Of a DNA stretch of 64,000 bases, positions 25,792 through 36,737 are shown one piece after another; the first letter of the stretch is position 1, and each line of letters opens with the position of its first letter. The translations under genes were made by a program, and so were the position numbers. The stretch spans positions 25,792,001 through 25,856,000 of the forward strand of contig CM114275.1 in the NCBI GenBank assembly GCA_050084515.1, read 5' to 3'. The notes under the pieces were generated by a model. It did not search any database, was not told where the DNA came from, and saw nothing but the letters and a program-made list of their open reading frames with translations. The stretch is from Blasia pusilla (lineage: Eukaryota; Marchantiophyta; Marchantiopsida; Blasiales).

Positions 25792-26465
25792 TACAACACC
25801 TACAAGAGCAGATTGCCGCTATGGTATTGAGGTTACCTGATGCCAGATCCGTGGCATCCACATCATATGGAGCAGCCAGAGATATGGAGGATCTTGGTTG
25901 GATATGTGGGGTTGCCCAGATGGAGGCCGCCACAGTTGTGACACGTGGAGGAGCCGTAGAGTTGGATCCACACGAGGGAAAGCCAAAAAATAGACTAGGC
26001 TTCCTCAGTCTTTCACGTTGTCCGAAGCGATGAGGACCCCATCGATGGGTCCTCATCAAAGTTCCTGGACAGTTGGTGATGTTGTTGGTGTGCAGGCATG
26101 GAGGGCGATGGGAGAAGCGAGTGCGACGACTCCTATTATTGATGCTCAAGAGGGGCATGTGTCGAGCACGTTGTTGGGGGCGGCCATTGTTGTGTACCGC
26201 ACTCCTTTATTTTCTGCTTCCGATATTATGACGTTGGAGGTACGCCCTTCGAGCCTTTTTGGCTGGCCACTTCACCATGTGGGCACAGAGTTGGAGTTCC
26301 TGCATGACATTCATAGGTGATTGCAAAGGAGGTGATGGACCTGCCCTTGGAGCGGATGCTCGGGCCGTCCACGTCAGATTCATGGCAGGCTACAACTGCT
26401 AGGATGGCAGAGATGCCCGCTAGACCCACGATAGAGCGTGCCATGGCTTCTCCTCGTGTTGTGTT

Positions 26466-26894
26466 TTGGATAACCGAGGAGAGATCTTCCAGTTGGTGAG
26501 TCCCAAAGGAAGAGCTTTTAGTCCACAGCACGCCTTGTTGGATTCAGGAGCGCAACCTCTGATGTTGGGGAAAGCGTCATTCAGAGGATTGGGCTTGACG
26601 AGAGCCGATGTGGAGCGTTGTCCATTCTGGATACAGACATCCTTGGGTGGAGCGAGTACCACACAGTATATCACCCGACATGAGGTCGTGGTGAAGATTC
26701 GCCCGGGACATCCGATAGATGAGTCTGTAGTGCGAGCCAAGGCGATAGTGACTGATTCAGAGTCCAATGACGTCTTGGTTGGTGGAGGAGTGTTATACCC
26801 GATGGGGTTTTCCATGGATTACTGGGAGGAGTCAATGTCCTACAGACCAGGATGGCAGTCAGATGATGGGCGCCTTAGCTCATTACCTGTTTGA
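26466..26894 (+). pseudogene. Retroviral-type aspartic protease, gypsy copy 1
   Basis: About 142 residues open. ALLDSGAQPLMLGK contains the DSG active-site triad (D-S-G) of pepsin-like retroelement proteases, which work as dimers. Further on, SNDVLVGGGVLYPMG corresponds to the conserved I/V-L-G-x-x-x-L flap-end motif, here with two extra residues. It would process the polyprotein. The domain itself is open, but the polyprotein around it is broken on both sides, so it is listed as part of a dead element. Confidence 0.75.
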
Positions 26895-26924
26895 TTCATA
26901 GGTGCAGTGATCGAGCGACGACCA

Positions 26925-27723
26925 TGAGATGTGGCGACCTTAGCAACATTTAGCAGTGCCATCACTTGGCCTAGTGATTTGATTGAGGGACATGTCCATG
27001 TAGAGAATACTCCCGTTCCTAGAATTTCTATGGAGAGGAGTGTTATGGTAGCCGCATCATTCCGTGGAGGAGAGGTGCGGTTGTGGGGCTCGACTAAGGA
27101 GCTTCGACGATTGGCAGATGAGCACGTGCAGACCGCATGGAGCGAGATGTTTGCACCAGAGCGAGACGGGTCTGAGGAACCCGAGGTAGCAGGGAGTGCT
27201 ACGATGACACTCTTGGATACCACACACATTGTGTGGTGTATATCGGAGGAGGGTATTTGAGTGTTAGATCTCTTTGGAGGGATTAGCACCGGGTTAGCTG
27301 CTGTTCTAATTGCAAGCAGGAGTGCGAGTGCAACAGTACCTTTATGTGGAGAGTGATGATGTTGGGAGGCGCATCTCACTACGACATATGGCACAGTTAC
27401 GCCTACATTTTCCCGACTTATTGTATGCGTCTGCGGTACAAGGCTACCAGAGTTCCCTGCCGAGGGATATCTCGTTGTTGGGGGCGCAGGACTCTGAGCG
27501 GATAGGGACCATTGATTTGGTCATTGCCGGTTGGCAATGTCAGGGCTAATCGTGTACTAGACGGGGCAGCGGATTGGCTGACACTCGGTCCAGGTTGTTT
27601 TGGGAGATGTTGAGGGTCTTACGTGAGTTGCAGAAAGCACTAGTATCGTTCTCTAGCCTTCATTCTCGAGAATGTGCCGATCTTAGGAGACTCTAGGTCA
27701 AGGGTGGTGACCAAAATTTTGGT
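26925..27723 (+). pseudogene. C5 cytosine DNA methyltransferase, first half, gypsy copy 1
   Basis: Starts with a linker shared with copy 2 (ITWPSDLIEG), then VLDLFGGISTGLAAVL (motif I, S-adenosylmethionine binding), YLYVES (motif II), DLVIAGW (motif IV) and ILENVPILGD (motif VI, ENV). The catalytic loop is destroyed: the expected P-C-Q reads Q-C-Q and is followed within two codons by a stop. There is also a stop just before VLDLFGG and a frameshift after AAVL. The domain is cut after motif VI by the insert starting at 27724 and continues at 33406. Confidence 0.85.
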
Positions 27724-28447
27724 AGGTGCTGATTCAGTTGAACCTTGCTTGGAAATGATTGTCTCCCTCGCTTTCTTGAGGAGATGATAACCCATTTTTA
27801 TCAATAATGTTGAGAATTTATGAGACTCTATAGTTTTAATTAGAATTTCTGGAAATCTTGAAATATGTAATAGATAGAAAATTTCAAATGAAGGATTTTT
27901 TTATCAAGAATAGAACTATTCTTCTAGAAAAAATCTATAAATAAAATGAATATGTTATGAATCATTATATGATCATATCTTGGCTCTAAATGAAGCGTGG
28001 GTATGAGAATTTAATTATAGATGAAATAAGTAAATTATTATGATTCGGGATATTGGAAACTAAATTTCAAAGTTGTAGAAATATCTAGCATGAAATAAAA
28101 TATGATATAAATTGATTATTCTTAAAGATATAACGTATCATTTGATTAGTGAGGAGTTTTCCAACTGTTTGCATAGTATTTTCAAATGTTAGGAAATCTA
28201 GAGATAACCTTTATATGGCATGAAAGCTTGAAGTCTAATATATATTTACTCCAAATTAAGCTTTGGTGTCATAGTTTGATAATTTTTTTAATCAAGTAAT
28301 TTTGGTTACAGGAAACTATGTTTGGAACTTGTAGAGAGACACACCACAACAAATTAAATGGAATACAACTTCAATCGATTATTCTTCAAGTGGCGACATA
28401 ACTTAATCTTTGAGAAGTTTTGAAGTGGTAAGGAAAAATTAACAAAG

Positions 28448-31400
28448 ATGGGAATCGGATCCAATCAATATGATGAGTTGGATCACCCTCGAATGGGAGC
28501 AATTCGCGAGGAATCATTAAAAGATCCGTTGCTTGTGAAGTATGAGCTTGGAAAGGTATCTTCCATGTCATTAGATATCCACTTTATTTTATACACTAGG
28601 AAATTTTTCATACATTCAAATTTATTTATTATTTTGGTTTTAAGATCATCCAACAAATTAAATTCAGATACATAACATCTTGACTTATAATGTGAACTAA
28701 GATGACAAACTTAACTTATTAGTTTTAGAATCATCCATCAAAATAATTTTTGATAAGTCATCATAACAATATTATGATGGAAAAAAACTTCAATTAGGAT
28801 TATTTCTAATTTACTTAGGATTTTATTAGACTTAAAATTTAATAATATGATTAACATTGCAATTTTAAATAAAAAGAAATAATTTTACAAAATTATTTTT
28901 TGATTTTTCTTCTTGAAAACTCTAGGATCATGAATATTTTACTAAATTTAATTTTTGAGCCCTATAGCTAATCTCGATTCAAATTTGGATAAAAAGCATT
29001 TGGGGCAATTTTAATTTGTGTAATAAGAAAGTGGGATGGATAGGATCTTGAATTATAAATTATGAGGGAAATTTACAAATGAACGGTTAGGAAGGGAATC
29101 CAAGAATAAAAAAATTTAGTACTTGTAGTATTGAAGAAGTGAAACTTTAAAAATGGAAAAAAACTAAAATTTGGCATTATATTAGCATGGATGCTAGGAA
29201 ATTATAATACAATCAATTTCTTAATTATCACTTAAATTATCTCTTTTTTTCTCAATCAGGTTAAAAGATCTACATTTGATTTATCAGAGGAAAGTTTCAT
29301 ATATGGCATGTGTAACGAAAGGAATGCTGAAGGCGTTAAAGATGGTGCATCTTCTTATTTCATTCTCAAAAACATTTTTAACCTAATCTAAAAAGAACGT
29401 CATAGGTCATGAGATTATCATATTCTTGCAGTAATCAAAATAATATAGTCATTGAAATAACTATACAAAACTTCTTATTGTTAGTCATGATCTCATTGAA
29501 TTTGATTCCATGACGAGAGTTGAGTATAGCAAATTGAATATGCGAAGATCTTATCTAATTATTTTTTTAATTACTCATTTTTCCAAAATGTGGTCAACAC
29601 TATCAATTATCTGTCATTAAAATTATACGAAAATAAATAAACATTTAATAGAAGTTTACTCGATTTTTTAAGAAATAAAATAAAATTGGATAACATAATA
29701 GTTGTAGTAGTAATAAACTCGCAAATACCATGAAATACCCTAAGTTTGGATGTGAGAATACTCCTTATAATTTTTTCTTGAAATAGATTTTTTCTCTAAA
29801 ATCATATTAATGTCTTTTAGAGAACTATGTATGGAGTGAGGTTAAGTAAAGGTTGCATAAAAGCAAACAAGTCCATCCTATATCATGCCCTTGATAGGAA
29901 TATATGAGATCAACGTGGAGGGAGGTAATGGAGGGGTAGGAAAATTTTTGTGTGATAGGTGATGAACCAAGTCATGGGAAGTTTCATGGATAGGTTGGAA
30001 ATATTCCACGTAGATTTTCCATCCCTACTCTTGACAATAAGTTTGCGGACATGAATATATTATCTTGGATTAAATTTCACATTGAATCAATTATTAATAG
30101 GATTGTAAGTATTTTTCTAACTTACTTTGGATTTGTAGCCTACTAATCTAGCAAGGAAAACATAATAAATCTATTTATAAAATTTAGCTAAGTTTGGATG
30201 TGAGATGATGAAGTTTGGATGATGAGCTATAACCCAATCATTAGATAGTCATCATGCACAGTGCGCAAGAACCTGATAAAGAAGCATCCCTTTTGGGCCC
30301 AAATTTCATTGCCATAAACAAGCTTTCCACAATGAAGTGAGACTCGAAATCACTGTCTTTTATGTTAATTATATACATATTTGAAAATTTATGGGAGTTG
30401 ATCTCATAATACTCTCTTTATATGGTTATAGTTAAGTAGTAGAAGATTTTACTTGGATTTTATCAATTATTGTTGAAATATTGGAAAGTCTCCAAGTTTA
30501 AGTTGGATTCAAAAGTTTTCTCAAATTCTACGATGAATTTTCATATATGTGTATCTTAGATTGCTTATTGAGTTCAAATTGAAATTTCAATTTTCAAAAT
30601 TTTTTGACTCATCAATGATATTTAAAAAATGAAGTAGCATTTAAGTTAAATATATTCTAGGAAAGTGCCATCATGGAAACTATTAATCATAGAGCCATAT
30701 GTTATTTTTTTTTAAGACAATAAATTATGTCTAAGAATTTTTCATGCCTAGTATAAGAGAAGTCCAACATCTAGATTATAGTAAGTATCAAAATTTGAAA
30801 TTCACTTTTATTATCTTAGAATTATCAAATTAACGTACATGCATTTATTTGATATTTGATCCAAGCTAGGCATTAATTAGAATATTATTCTAAAAGCTTG
30901 TTACCTTCAATTTTGTATAGACACATGGTAACGTCTCTGGATGTAAGAAGGTGTCGAGATGATAATTATATTCGCTTACTACCAAGAACTAAACTTGTGA
31001 GTTTAGATTATTTCATATTTTAGGTTTTTGTAGATTTTAGTATATATATATATATATATATATATATCCCGTCTGACAGTGCCCCGCCCTGCGGGCCTTT
31101 TGTCATCAGGAGCCAAAAGCCTATAGGAAAGAAAACGCGCGCAAGGCACGTAATGCGGTAGGCCAATTTTGTTAATACATTTGAAGCCCTACGGGCCTAT
31201 CCCCTATTGGTTCGATAGTTAAGGCCCAGCAGGCCATAGCAGCTCAAAGGTCAATTTCTTTTTTGAAAAACAAAGAATTATTTTTCTTCGTTATATGGAC
31301 CCCGTCAATGCCGGCTGAAGTAGGCTTTAGGGATCAAAATATAATCAATATATATATATACCTAAGGTCTTGTATTGATGGGTAAATACTGCCCATGATG

Positions 31401-33132
31401 TATGACGTCAATCATGAAGAACACAAAGTTTCCATGATCCGTGAAAAAGCAAATGATAGAGCTGCTCGCCAATTCTTCTTGTTGATTCGGAGAAAAGGCA
31501 AGGCGCGTATGGCTGCTATGCTGGGCCCCCTATTTTCTTTTTTATGGGGTTCATAGAAGCTATTTTGTGAGAGTTTTAAGAGGCTAGCTTGCGACGTGTG
31601 TAATCTCCCGTTATTGAAATTGGGACTCATAATCGGCATGCCAAATGCCGTAACGAAAACGATCCCAGCTGTAAGGCAAAAAAATCTTTTTTTGTTGCCA
31701 ATTATAAGCAAAGTTTATAATGTTATGTCACCGGACTTGGGCCATTATTTTTTGGCCTACCGCATTACGTGCCTTGCGCGCGTTTTCTTTCCTATAGGCT
31801 TTTGGCTCCTGATGACAAAAGGCCCGCAGGGTGGGGCACTGTCAGACGGGATATATATATATATATATATATATTGCATCGATCTTATGAAATAAAAAAA
31901 AATCTTATTACATAGTAAGGATAAAATGAATCAATAGCAAGGAGAATTTGATAATTATAAATGTAGATTTCATTTATATATTCAAGAGTTTATGAAAACC
32001 ATGAATATAAAGATTATCCTTAATGTTCATTAAAGTTTTAGCTTTTTTTGTGAGGATTTAATAAGGAATCCTCTTAAACTAGAAAATTTTCTCCTTCATA
32101 ATTAGACCAATTTTCCCTCCTAATTTTATTTATCTTTCTAACATCATAAAGTAATTAAAAAAATTATCAATTTTTTGTGCTTAACTTAAGAACTTTGGAT
32201 CTTTAACGAAACTTGTATTCATGACGATCTTTCATAAAACTTGGTAATTATGACATCTTAAGGATCATATTTTAAGTTTTGTAAAAGATCATGAATAACA
32301 TAAGATTATTTTATTTTATTATATATATTATCTAAATTTAAAGTAACATGGTCATTCTTTTATGTGCAAGCTAATCGCTTCAAGTTGCCTTCTGATATAA
32401 ATCCCAATCATGTATATGGACAAGAGCTTCCAAGGTTGGATGTCTACTCGTGAAAAGAATCAAATATCAATCACTGACAGTTAATAATTACACAAGATAT
32501 ATTGCTTGATACATTGCAAAAAATAATATTCACAAGTGAAAGTACATTACTCGACTTGAAAATATTTAAAATTGAAATGCTAGTTCAAGTAGTCTCGAAA
32601 GGTGCTTTCTAGGTGGTATATGAAACATACTATATCTCTTAACTATCGTAGCCTAACTATTCATTATAATTATCCATCTCCAATGTGCATATATAACAAA
32701 ACTTGGAATGGAGAAACATCATATATGTCACTTTGATACCATAAAATATATGGTAGAAGATTCAAAACCAAAATTGTATTGATTATGAATCAACCACGTA
32801 CAAATTTGACTACATAACCTTAGCATTTTTTAAATTGATGCATCTTATTTTTTTGTAGGGATGTGTCTATGGAGTTGATCATGTCACATGCTTATCAAAA
32901 GGAGTGGATTGAGATGAATGAGTATTTTAAGGCACATCATCCAGATCCCTTTGGTTATGTGGCCCCGGACTTTAAGGTTACGCCTACAAAAGCCTCTCTT
33001 CTTCGTACTGAGGCTGCATTAAGTCTTAGAACTAAGCCCACCACTAAGCATAGGTTTGTGCTCTCTAAGTTCAGAAATGTGCCAAAGAGGGTTGATGATA
33101 GGAATAAAACCCCTCTATTACGTGATCGTTAG
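28448..33132 (+). CDS. CFAP77-like cilia/flagella-associated protein (gene or pseudogene)
   Basis: Three exons are recognisable. Exon 1 (28448-28555) starts at ATG and ends ...[12 protein letters not shown] before a GT. Exon 2 (29260-29344) follows a TTTTTTCTCAATCAG acceptor and reads [17 protein letters not shown] then EGVKDG. Exon 3 (32859-33132) contains [14 protein letters not shown], then [11 protein letters not shown], and a stop. The pattern 'NPLx(I/L)K-ELGK ... F-YG ... GGV' is that of CFAP77/FAP77, a doublet-microtubule protein of axonemes, so the product would act in motile sperm. Exons 1 and 2 join in frame. The phases of exons 2 and 3 do not fit any GT or GC donor I can see, so either an exon is missing from this model or a 1-base lesion makes it a pseudogene. 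The 3.5-kb intron 2 holds the foldback element at 31068. Confidence 0.6.
31068..31850. mobile_element. 783-bp foldback element inside a TA microsatellite
   Basis: Arms 31068-31166 and 31752-31850 are inverted repeats of 99 bp with a single mismatch seen, starting CCCGTCTGACAGTGCCCC. They are bounded exactly by (TA)n tracts, 31041-31067 and 31851-31874. The loop is about 585 bp. It is GC-richer than its surroundings and has several GGCC-ended words ('ccctgcgggcc', 'ccctacgggcc', 'cccagcaggcc'). A plus-strand frame near 31395-31557 includes [18 protein letters not shown] and [12 protein letters not shown], unrecognised. It could be a TA-targeting transposon or a piece of organellar DNA flanked by inverted repeats. 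Confidence 0.75.
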
Positions 33133-33405
33133 ATACACATGCCCCTCAACCTTTTACTATGACATTCTTAGAGAAAATTCATCATTATGGATCTATACTT
33201 ACAAACTAAATAGAGGAATAATTTTGGAGTAAAACTAGTCTCATTAACAAGAAAATTTTGCTAACTAATTTTGGAAATAGATACATGGTTTACCTTATAA
33301 AGATTTCTTATTTCCTTTTGGATATTATAGATATCACATTCCTAGTAAGATAATAAAATGAGAATTAAAATTGTCATTTCTTCTATATATGGCCACTTCC
33401 CTAGC

Positions 33406-33916
33406 ATTTTGGTGCTCATCAGGTGCGTGCCTAGATTGGTCCAGGTGTTCTTGGATGCGGCGAGTGTAGGTTCTAGAGCCCATCACCCAGCATCTCTGGT
33501 GGACGAACTTGGTGCACCATGCGGTGTTTCGGAGGGCGTATGCGAGAGTGGAACGCCCCTCCCACTTGTTAGTGGATTCCATTATGGATCCAGGTTGACG
33601 ATCACAGGCAATGAGGCACTATGATCGACCACTGTTGACTGTGGTCAACAAGGTAGGTAGGCCGCAGGAAACCTTGCCCATGTTTGTGAGTTTTCCCACT
33701 TCTTATGCATACAAGGAGGCCGGTTGTGGCTTGGTTTGGGATGACCAGGTTCAGCGGTTGGTGGAGCCCAACGCCGACGAGAAAGAGCAAGCGATGGGAT
33801 TTCCCACAGGAGTGACGGCAGTACCGTTAGTGTCAGAGGCATCACGACGCCATGTCTTGGGTCAGGCGATGGACTTGAACTGCTTGACATGGATCCTCAG
33901 CTTGGGAGTGACTTAG
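33406..33916 (+). pseudogene. C5 cytosine DNA methyltransferase, second half, gypsy copy 1
   Basis: Resumes the domain interrupted at 27723. FLDAASVGSRAHHPASL corresponds to motif VIII (in copy 2 DAARVGSRAHRPPLWW). Then come FVSFPTSYAYKEAG, VEPNADEKEQAMGFPTGVT (motif IX region) and SRRHVLGQAMDLNCLTWIL (motif X, which closes the cofactor site). At least two frameshifts (about 33540-33620) and a stop separate the parts. The C-terminal part from about 33611 is in one frame and ends shortly before 33916. Confidence 0.8.
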
Positions 33917-34246
33917 CAGCGCCGTATGAGATTGCGATAGATGACAACGGTTGCGTTGGTGAGCCCCATGCCTACCAAGACGGTGGAGGCAGTGGCTGGG
34001 GGCAAGACCCGAGGAGATCTACACACCAGGGGAGATCGGGAGAGACACCCTTGGAATTCTTGGGATATTTTGTGAGTACGCCAGGAGATGATAGCCACAA
34101 CATCGAGCTTGGTTCCGGGCAGTGCACGTGGAGGAGATCAGAGTTTGCAGTTGGCTATAGGAGAGCGGCCGAGTGTTGTTGTTCAAGACGGGGTTGCACC
34201 ATAGCAACCACCAATATCCGCGCCGGAGAGTCCTACCGTAGTCACG

Positions 34247-35538
34247 ATGGAGACTTGGGAGCAAGATATGGGCCCTAAGTTGACAACAGGAGAGCGGCGC
34301 CGGATACATCAATTCCTCAAGAGTTGTAGGAGCTGCTTTGCGTTTAGCATGGAGGATTTGGGTACGCTGAAGGGATCAGGGATGCGCATTGAGTTATCAA
34401 GTGATACGCCGATCTTTCGACAACCCTACAGGTACAGTGATATGGAGAGGGCTTTGATTGAGAGTAGGAGCTAGGACTTAGTCGGAGCAGGACTAGTGGA
34501 GATGTTGCATGGGGAGTATGCATCTACCACTATCATGCCTGTCAAGAAGGATGTGCATGGCAACTAGACGGATAGGCGGATGTGTGGGGATTACCGACCT
34601 ATCAATCGGCAGACGAAGTCCGACAGGTATGCCATGCTCATTCCTGAGGAAATCTTTGATGCAATTGGTCACGTAAAGGTCTTCAGTTCATTGGATTTGC
34701 GAGTTGGATACCATCAGCTGCCTATCAGATTGGTGGACAGGCAGAAGACATCATTCTGGGCATTGATTCTCACGGGAAGGATTGTTTGTACTCGTGGTGA
34801 TTCTTACCATTTGGGTTAAAGAACGCCCCGGCTGAGTTTCAGAGGGTCATAGATAGGATCTTGGCTGGTCTGGATTTTGCTAGGTGTTATATTGATGACA
34901 TCGTAATCTTTAGCGCCACGGTTCATGAGCATGAGCGACATCTAGAGGAGGTGTTTCGACGATTCCAATTACATGGGCTCAAGCTACATCCAGAAAGTGC
35001 AAGTTCTTTACGACTAGATTGAGTACTTGGGTCATACGATATACCTAGGGGGCCTTGGTATTCAGTAGACGAAGGTAGAGGCTATCTCACGCATTCCACG
35101 CCCTACAAGTGTGAGCCGTGTTTGCGCATTCATGGGATTGGCGAACTTCTATCGGCGGTACATCCAGGGATTCAGTTCGATTGCGAAGTCGCTAACCTTG
35201 GTGACCAAGGTGGATCACGAGTGACATTGGGGGTATGATCAGGAGTGAGCAATTCAGTTGCTCAAGGATAGGTTGACGTCTGCACCCATCTTGAGGAGAC
35301 TGATCAGAGGGTGTCCTTTCCTTTTGCACACTGATTGGAGGATGTTGGGGCTTGGAGCGATGCTCACCCGACATGATGATGAGGGTAGAGAGTTCGTGGT
35401 GGCTTATGTTAGCCGCTCGAACAACGTTGCACAGGCGAAGTACAACTCGTATGAGGGTGAGTGCTTGGCTGCAGTGTAGGTTGTCACACATTTCAGGTGT
35501 TACTTATTCGGCAACCCCTTTACCATCATCACTGATCA
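34247..35538 (+). pseudogene. Reverse transcriptase and start of RNase H, gypsy copy 1
   Basis: Pieces in several frames. 34247-34474 is the linker and fingers (CRSCFAFSMEDLGTL, then PIFRQPYRYSDMERAL). 34580-34819 has MCGDYRPINRQTKSDRYAM and SSLDLRVGYHQLPIR, with the first catalytic Asp. Near 34880-34910 CYIDDIVIF holds the catalytic Y-x-D-D box. 35258-35479 is RNase H (PFLLHTDWRMLGLGAML, YNSYEGECLAAV). Stops at about 34472, 34567 and 34817 and frameshifts after YIDD inactivate it. RNase H is cut at TDH by the solo LTR at 35539 and goes on at 36738. Confidence 0.85.
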
Positions 35539-36737
35539 TGTGATACCCACAATTTTGTACTCTTGAAGAATATATCTTTTTATTCAACAAAGACTCTTGT
35601 ACAGTATGATTTTGATTTGATTATTTATTATCATGAGGAAGAATGAGTAAAATTAAAGTGAATCACGAAGCTCTTGGGATAAGGCAGAGAGATGGAAGAT
35701 CAAGGATTTGCCTTAGAGGAGAGGAAAATGCAATAACGAAGTATCAAGACTCAGAACGAAGCTGAGCGAAGCTCTGTCTACGAAGTGCTTCGCTATATAA
35801 CGAAGCAGGAAGAAAAGAAGTACTTCGCTCTTGTACAAAGTGCGAAGCACGAAGCACCTGAAATAAGAACGAAGCATGGAGTACTTCGTCCTCATGAAGT
35901 CGAGCGAAGCAAAGCAAAGAATGACTGTGATTTCAAGCGACGCATGTTAGAACAGTTAGACTAGGAAAGGGCGACCCTTTGTATCAAATTGGTAGTTAGG
36001 ACAGTTTTTTACCGCGGATTCATAGGGATTGTAGGAAAAACTAAGAGAACCATAGATCTAGGTAGTTAGAAATAGTGAAGAGACACTAGCTTCATCAAGA
36101 ACGCTTCGAATCTTTGGATCACTCCTACTCCAGCGAGTATTTAAGAAGCAAGATAGAAGCCATAATCATCATTCTCTTACGAAGTCCATATGCTGTAGGA
36201 ATGGTCCGAGCAAGGGAGTAGTACCCTCTCGAGCTTGTAGACAATTTGAAACTTTCTCATTCTAGATGGAGTAGTAAAGCAATCATTCATTCATTCTGAT
36301 GTGCGATGCTTATGTTTGAGTATTATCTTTGGGTCTGCAGAGTGAAGAGTGAATCACGCGAACCTTTCTCATCAATGAAATAATCAACTTGAGTTGTAGG
36401 AAATCTGTTTGATAGAGAGTAGCCTGCCGAGACGGATTGAGTTCCAAAAGTAGGAGAAGCCAACTTTCATGTTGAGGTCTCTATGAGGTTTCTTGATGTC
36501 GAGAGGAAAATCTACTTGAACATGCTATCAATTCCACTAGAGAGAATCGAGAAAAGATCCTTTGGTACTAAGAAAGATTAGAAGATATTGATAAGACATT
36601 AAATATAACTCATACACATTTAAATACAACTATTACAACAAAATTGTAATTCCGAACTCTTTTTTCATCAAACAATGATCCTCTTGGGGATCGAACTTGT
36701 TAAAACGATTGTAAAATAGAAACTCTTGTACATTACA
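35539..36737. mobile_element. Solo LTR, 1.2 kb, inserted in RNase H
   Basis: A 1,199-bp sequence starting TGTGATACC and ending ATTACA (TG...CA). It is flanked by the 5-bp duplication gatca at 35534-35538 and 36738-36742. Removing it with one copy of gatca restores the RNase H frame (ITDHQPLKW). No internal genes are present, so it is an LTR left after recombination or a short non-autonomous element. Between 35735 and 35925 it holds a dense cluster of 'cgaag' and 'gcttcg' words. Its family is unrelated to the gypsy copies here. Confidence 0.85.

Larger units (their letters stand above)
27724..33405. mobile_element. 5.7-kb insertion splitting the methyltransferase
   Basis: The methyltransferase reading frame stops matching copy 2 at about 27723 and resumes at 33406-33413. 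The octamer attttggt stands at both edges (27716-27723 and 33406-33413), and reading across a single octamer keeps the frame. This suggests insertion with an 8-bp target duplication. I could not find terminal inverted repeats (left 'aggtgctgattcag', right 'cacttccctagc'). The insert is AT-rich and consists almost wholly of a CFAP77-like gene with introns, so it is DNA, not a retroposed mRNA. The mechanism is unknown. Confidence 0.65.

Noticed and set aside
26925-27723. Methyltransferase as an accidental host gene fragment captured by one copy
   Set aside because: The second, diverged copy has the domain at the same place with the same linker.
27724-33405. Helitron as carrier of the CFAP77-like gene
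   Set aside because: The insert has an 8-bp direct repeat at its edges and lacks the TC start and the hairpin-CTRR-T end.
35539-36737. Complete small LTR retrotransposon
   Set aside because: No internal domain, no second LTR and no primer site were seen; a solo LTR is the simpler reading.
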